Positions 6,338-8,923 of a DNA stretch of 8,923 nucleotides are shown one piece after another. This DNA is from Polaromonas sp. (GTDB lineage: Bacteria; Pseudomonadota; Gammaproteobacteria; Burkholderiales; Burkholderiaceae_C), in NCBI GenBank assembly GCA_025362825.1, contig JANYFF010000375.1, positions 1 through 8,923 on the forward strand, read 5' to 3'. The translations under genes and the position numbers were made by a program. The notes under the pieces were generated by a model. That model was not told the DNA's origin and searched no databases. It saw only the letters and a program-made list of their open reading frames with translations. Numbering within the stretch: position 1 is the first letter of the stretch; each line of letters begins with the position of its first letter.

Positions 6338-6760
6338 TTACGAGGCGACCTGATTCTCGGGGGCATCCGGCACTTCAGGCCGGAAAAGCTCGTAGTGCGA
6401 GAGCTTGCCGCTGACAAAGGTGCAGGTCACAGAGGACTGCGAGCCGTCGGTCCAGCAGAACACCTCGGGCTGCTCGTCCTTGGGTGACTGCTGCGCACCC
6501 AGCGCACGGGTCATGGCGACCACATGCAGCAGCGTCATGCCCGGCTTGAGCTTGGCGTTGAGCATGACGGCACTGTCAACATAGCCGATGGGCCGGGCGG
6601 CGGCGCGCTTGAGCACCTGCATCATGCGGCTGAAGTGCAGCAGTATCCAGAAGACCAGCACGCTGGCGGCTGCCGCAATGCCGGCCCAGCCATAGGAGCG
6701 GTAAGCCAGCACCACACCGGCAATCACGGCGATGGGGACAAGGATTTTTTGAAAGTTCAT
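6338..6760 (-). CDS. Hypothetical two-TM membrane protein upstream of ilvE
   Basis: 140 residues, not recognised as a named family. Two hydrophobic segments at about residues 6-20 and 25-43, separated by the short turn RSYG, form an N-terminal membrane hairpin. A basic stretch (RMMQVLKRAAARP) follows, then a soluble C-terminal domain containing KLKPGMTLLHVV, EVFCWTDGSQSSVTCTFVSGKL and YELFRPE. ATG 6760 was chosen because the TM segment starts right after it; its ribosome binding site is poor. A TTG at 6787 would add nine residues with two cysteines and cannot be excluded. It lies 35 bp before ilvE on the same strand, so cotranscription is likely, but no role in branched-chain amino acid metabolism can be read from it. 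Confidence 0.75.
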   Translation of the reverse strand: MNFQKILVPIAVIAGVVLAYRSYGWAGIAAAASVLVFWILLHFSRMMQVLKRAAARPIGYVDSAVMLNAKLKPGMTLLHVVAMTRALGAQQSPKDEQPEVFCWTDGSQSSVTCTFVSGKLSHYELFRPEVPDAPENQVAS

Positions 6761-6815
6761 GGCGCCATTTTCGCAGCTGCAGGGCAACTGACCGGCTGTG
6801 GGGAGTGCGTAGCGG

Positions 6816-6835
6816 GGTAAAAACCCTTTTTTACC
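6816..6835. repeat. Perfect 8-bp inverted repeat, loop CCCT
   Basis: GGTAAAAA (6816-6823) and TTTTTACC (6828-6835) are exact reverse complements around a 4-nt loop. The element lies in the 142-bp non-coding gap between radA and the small membrane protein gene. If transcription starts upstream of it, it falls in the 5' leader of the membrane protein/ilvE run. It is AT-rich and has no T-run after the stem on either strand, so it is not a classical terminator. Confidence 0.7.
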
Positions 6836-6876
6836 AATGTTTTAGTGCCCCGGCCGCTGTGTTTTGGTCATCTGTC

Positions 6877-6894
6877 GCTATGTTTTTTATAGCA
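6877..6894 (-). promoter_or_regulatory. Hairpin and extended -10-like element after radA
   Basis: GCTAT (6877-6881) and ATAGC (6889-6893) form a 5-bp inverted repeat around seven bases. On the minus strand the same bases read TGC-TATAAA, an extended -10 form (TGnTATAAT-like), with no -35 at proper spacing. It could start transcription of the small membrane protein/ilvE run with a leader of about 115 nt. Equally, it may be one of the short GCTAT...ATAGC intergenic palindromes I recall in Comamonadaceae genomes. Both readings are tentative. Confidence 0.3.
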
Positions 6895-6902
6895 AAAGCG
6901 TT

Positions 6903-8291
6903 TTATCCAAGGCCGCGCACCACTTCCAGTGCCTGCTCAATGCGCTCGACGGCGTGGATGGTCAGCCCCTCAAAGGCCTTGTCGTTCTTGCGCGGCGCAT
7001 TGGCCTTGGGCACGATGGCGACGCTGAATCCCAGCTTGGCGGCTTCCTTCAACCGCTCCTGGCCGCGCGGCGCCGGGCGTACCTCACCCGCAAGGCCAAC
7101 CTCGCCAAAAGCAATAAAGCCCTTGGGCAGCGCCCGGCCGCGCAGGCTGGAGGTAATGGCCAGCATCACAGCCAAGTCAGCCGCCGGCTCGCTGATGCGC
7201 ACGCCGCCGACCGCGTTGACAAAAACGTCCTGGTCCATGCAGGCGACGCCGGCGTGGCGGTGCAGCACCGCCAGCAGCATGGCGAGGCGGTCCTTGTCCA
7301 GGCCCACGCTCAGGCGCCGCGGTGACGGCCCGCCGCTGTCCACCAGCGCCTGGATCTCGACCAGCAGCGGCCGCGTACCTTCGAGCGTGACCATCACGCA
7401 GCTGCCGGGCACCGGCTCGGCATGCTGGCTTAAAAAGATGGCACTCGGATTACTGACGCCCTTGAGGCCTTTTTCAGTCATGGCGAAGACGCCAATCTCG
7501 TTGACGGCGCCAAAGCGGTTCTTGATGGCCCGCACCAGTCGAAAGCTCGAATGCGTGTCGCCTTCAAAATAAAGCACCGTATCGACCATGTGCTCCAGCA
7601 CCCGCGGGCCGGCCAGCGCGCCCTCCTTGGTGACGTGGCCAACCAGCACGATGCAGACGCCGCTGGCCTTTGCCGCGCGTGTCAGGTGGGCCGCGCATTC
7701 ACGCACCTGCGCTACCGAGCCGGGCGCAGAGGTGAGCTGGTCTGAATACACCGTCTGGATGGAGTCGATGACGGCAATCATGGGCCGCGTTGCTTCGAGC
7801 GTAGCGAGGATTTTTTCAAGCTGGATTTCAGCCAGCACCTTGACCTGCGAGCCCTCCTGCCCGAGTCGGCGCGAGCGCAGCGCGATCTGGGCGCCGCTCT
7901 CCTCACCAGTAACGTAAAGCGTGCTGTGGCCGGCGTTTTGCAGCGAATCCAGCGCCTGCAGCAGCAGGGTTGACTTGCCGATGCCCGGATCACCGCCTAT
8001 CAACACGACGCCGCCTTCAACAATGCCGCCGCCCAGCACGCGGTCAAGTTCTTCGTGGCCGGTGGGGGTGCGCTCCATGTCGGTGGCGTCGATGTCGGCC
8101 AGCGTGGTGACTTCCGACGCCTTGGCCAGCGACTGGAACTGGCTGCTGTAGCGGTTTTTGACCGGCGCGCTGCTTTCAGCGACCGATTCGACCAGCGTGT
8201 TCCAGGCATTGCAGTGCGGGCATTTGCCCAGCCATTTGGGGCTGGTGCCGCCGCACTCGGTGCAGGTATGGATGGTTTTGTCTTTGGCCAT
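6903..8291 (-). CDS. radA: DNA repair protein RadA
   Basis: RecA-like ATPase that promotes branch migration and processing of recombination intermediates in the cytoplasm. It has 462 residues against 460 in E. coli, so it is full length. Domains in order are an N-terminal C4 zinc finger (C10-x2-C13, C24-x2-C27), Walker A GGDPGIGKST (99-108), Walker B around MIAVIDS with D176, the RadA-specific KNRFG (257-261), and a Lon-protease-like C-terminal domain (about 320-462) including DVFVNAVGGVRISEPAADL. ATG 8291 gives the canonical MAKDKTIHTCTECGG opening. The ribosome binding site is poor: AGGT abuts the start. A TATACA -10-like hexamer (8310-8305) lies only about 14 bp before the ATG, so the leader may be very short. 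A LexA-box-like sequence overlaps it. Confidence 0.97.
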   Translation of the reverse strand: MAKDKTIHTCTECGGTSPKWLGKCPHCNAWNTLVESVAESSAPVKNRYSSQFQSLAKASEVTTLADIDATDMERTPTGHEELDRVLGGGIVEGGVVLIGGDPGIGKSTLLLQALDSLQNAGHSTLYVTGEESGAQIALRSRRLGQEGSQVKVLAEIQLEKILATLEATRPMIAVIDSIQTVYSDQLTSAPGSVAQVRECAAHLTRAAKASGVCIVLVGHVTKEGALAGPRVLEHMVDTVLYFEGDTHSSFRLVRAIKNRFGAVNEIGVFAMTEKGLKGVSNPSAIFLSQHAEPVPGSCVMVTLEGTRPLLVEIQALVDSGGPSPRRLSVGLDKDRLAMLLAVLHRHAGVACMDQDVFVNAVGGVRISEPAADLAVMLAITSSLRGRALPKGFIAFGEVGLAGEVRPAPRGQERLKEAAKLGFSVAIVPKANAPRKNDKAFEGLTIHAVERIEQALEVVRGLG

Positions 8292-8301
8292 ACCTGCATG
8301 G

Positions 8302-8321
8302 TACTGTATAAATCACCAGCT
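8302..8321. promoter_or_regulatory. LexA (SOS) box-like sequence before radA
   Basis: CTG (8304-8306) and CAG (8317-8319) are separated by exactly 10 bp, the LexA spacing of E. coli-type boxes. The left half is a full TACTGTATA, as in the E. coli consensus; the right half is degenerate (CCAG instead of ACAG). By eye 14 of 20 positions match the consensus. It ends 10 bp from the radA ATG and overlaps the -10-like TATACA, where LexA would block transcription. Confidence 0.4.
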
Positions 8322-8366
8322 AATCGCTGGTCGCCTGCGCTTTCCGGCTTCCGGGCATCAGGCGAC
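8315..8366 (-). repeat. Nested inverted repeats between the DUF2917 gene and radA
   Basis: ACCAGC (8315-8320) pairs with GCTGGT (8326-8331) around 5 bases. GTCGCCTG (8330-8337) pairs with CAGGCGAC (8359-8366), with an inner CCGG/CCGG pair. They overlap the DUF2917 stop. On the minus strand the last stem is followed by GATTTAT, a poor T-run, so this may be a weak or Rho-assisted terminator for the DUF2917 gene. Confidence 0.4.
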
Positions 8367-8681
8367 GGCCATCTCCAGCCTGAGCGATGGCGCACGCTTG
8401 CTTTGAGGTGCTGACACCCCGGCGGCGACGGTGATCTGCGACGGCTTCATCGCGTAAATGATGGCGCGCCGGTGCTCAGGTGTGGTGAAGACGCCGCAAG
8501 CTTCGAGCACGATGTCTCGCGGGTCGTTGTCGAGTGTGATCCAGACAGTGCCTTCGACGCAGGCAATGCGTACATTGGCGGCGTCGGGCACGCTGAAAGT
8601 CGCCTGTTTGGCGAGGTTAAGGTTGAAAGCCTGGTGGGCTGGGGTTGCGGCGCGCTGGCCGTTGCAAGGGGTGGTCTGCAT
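8358..8681 (-). CDS. DUF2917 domain-containing protein
   Basis: 107-residue protein of unknown function resembling the DUF2917 family. The recognisable core is FNLNLAKQATFSVPDAANVRIACVEG, then TVWITLDNDPRDIVLEACGVF, a short beta-rich, cupin-like pattern in which a V-W-I-T strand precedes a D-x-x-L-x-x-G turn. No signal peptide or TM segment is seen. ATG 8681 was chosen because AAAGGA (8693-8688) sits 6 bp upstream. ATG 8702 in the same frame lies almost at the predicted transcription start, and a start at 8822 would run through the promoter. A sigma-70 promoter lies directly upstream. The gene is divergent from a LysR regulator, an arrangement I recall for DUF2917 genes in betaproteobacteria, so that regulator may control it. 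Confidence 0.8.
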   Translation of the reverse strand: MQTTPCNGQRAATPAHQAFNLNLAKQATFSVPDAANVRIACVEGTVWITLDNDPRDIVLEACGVFTTPEHRRAIIYAMKPSQITVAAGVSAPQSKRAPSLRLEMAVA

Positions 8682-8696
8682 GGCGGGTCCTTTCAC

Positions 8697-8715
8697 ATTC
8701 ATGGTGAGAATGAAT
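8697..8715. promoter_or_regulatory. Dyad ATTCAT-N7-ATGAAT, candidate operator
   Basis: A perfect 6-bp inverted repeat with a 7-bp spacer covers the end of the -10 box and the likely transcription start of the DUF2917 gene. Its position fits a repressor site. The divergent LysR-family gene 62 bp away is the obvious candidate regulator, although the spacing is not the textbook T-N11-A. Confidence 0.4.
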
Positions 8716-8741
8716 ATACTGAGCCGCCAGCTACGAATCAA
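8713..8741 (-). promoter_or_regulatory. Sigma-70 promoter of the DUF2917 gene
   Basis: On the minus strand TTGATT (8741-8736) is followed after exactly 17 bp by TATATT (8718-8713). Four of six bases match TTGACA and five of six match TATAAT. Transcription would begin near 8706, leaving a leader of about 25 nt that contains the AAAGGA used by ATG 8681. Confidence 0.65.
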
Positions 8742-8776
8742 ACGGTCATTTGGAATCTGTTGCATGCGAATTGAGA

Positions 8777-8923
8777 ATGCCAAAACATCCTGAAAAGCCT
8801 GCCAGACCGGCTGCGTCGGCACCCCTTGCCCCGCTGGCGTCCGGCAGCATCGCGCGCCAGGACCTGCCGCGGCTGGATCTGCTGCACAGCTTTGAGGCAG
8901 CCGCCCGCCTGCTCAGCTTCACG
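8777..8923 (+). CDS. LysR-family transcriptional regulator, 3'-truncated by the window
   Basis: Only the first 49 codons are present. Residues 30-49 (LPRLDLLHSFEAAARLLSFT) match the start of the LysR winged helix-turn-helix, of the GcvA-like kind with F-E-A-A-A-R-L. ATG 8777 is the only ATG in frame here, but its ribosome binding site is weak. It gives an unusual 29-residue Pro/Ala-rich extension before the HTH, whereas most LysR proteins start 2-6 residues before it. A non-ATG start further in is therefore possible. It is divergent from the DUF2917 gene with 95 bp between the starts, so it probably regulates that gene, itself, or both. Confidence 0.85.
   Translation, partial: MPKHPEKPARPAASAPLAPLASGSIARQDLPRLDLLHSFEAAARLLSFT

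Noticed and set aside
6842..6871. Nine-codon minus-strand ORF (MTKTQRPGH) upstream of the ilvE run, considered as an attenuation leader peptide
   Set aside because: It has no leucine, isoleucine or valine codons and no following terminator/antiterminator pair, so there is no basis for ilv-type attenuation.
6805..7572. 255-codon plus-strand open frame opposite radA
   Set aside because: Ser/Ala/Arg-rich composition typical of antisense translation; RadA is full length on the other strand.
8682..8822. Upstream in-frame starts of the DUF2917 gene (8702 and 8822)
   Set aside because: 8702 is at the predicted transcription start and 8822 lies upstream of the promoter and inside the LysR gene; ATG 8681 has AAAGGA at proper spacing.

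Overview
The window looks like a chromosomal segment of a betaproteobacterium, most likely family Comamonadaceae (Polaromonas/Rhodoferax-like). This rests on protein character and gene types: a spore-coat-U pilus usher, WaaF, a CHCC zinc-finger protein beside IlvE, RadA, and a DUF2917 gene divergent from a LysR regulator. It was judged by reading, not by database search. No rRNA, tRNA, CRISPR array, transposase or phage gene was seen.

Layout. (1) 1-2523, plus strand: the 3' end of a chaperone-usher (spore coat U type) pilus operon, with an usher lacking its N-terminus, a 59-bp spacer holding three 8-bp tandem repeats, one secreted spore coat U subunit, and a strong intrinsic terminator. (2) 2531-3565, minus strand: waaF, heptosyltransferase II of the LPS inner core, with a probable TTG start overlapping the stop of a possible 14-residue leader peptide. 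(3) 3757-5137, plus strand: a two-gene exported redox cassette, a Sec-exported small catalase-family protein followed by a Tat-exported high-potential iron-sulfur protein (HiPIP). (4) 5143-6760, minus strand: a run of a two-TM protein of unknown function, ilvE (branched-chain aminotransferase) and a small zinc-finger protein. (5) 6903-8291, minus strand: radA, preceded by a LexA-box-like site. (6) 8358-8923: a DUF2917 protein with a good sigma-70 promoter, divergent from a LysR-family regulator cut by the window edge.

Most genes are ordinary housekeeping genes. The most unusual part is the catalase/HiPIP pair. The catalase-family protein has the heme-ligand motif (R-x3-Y) near its C-terminus, but the position of the distal catalytic histidine in the usual HAKG motif reads SGAKG, and its partner is a soluble periplasmic electron carrier. 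That combination suggests an electron-transfer or peroxidase role rather than simple H2O2 dismutation, but this is inference. Other points to check are the LexA-like box at radA, the octamer repeat before the pilus subunit, the overlapping leader ORF of waaF, and a dyad across the DUF2917 promoter.
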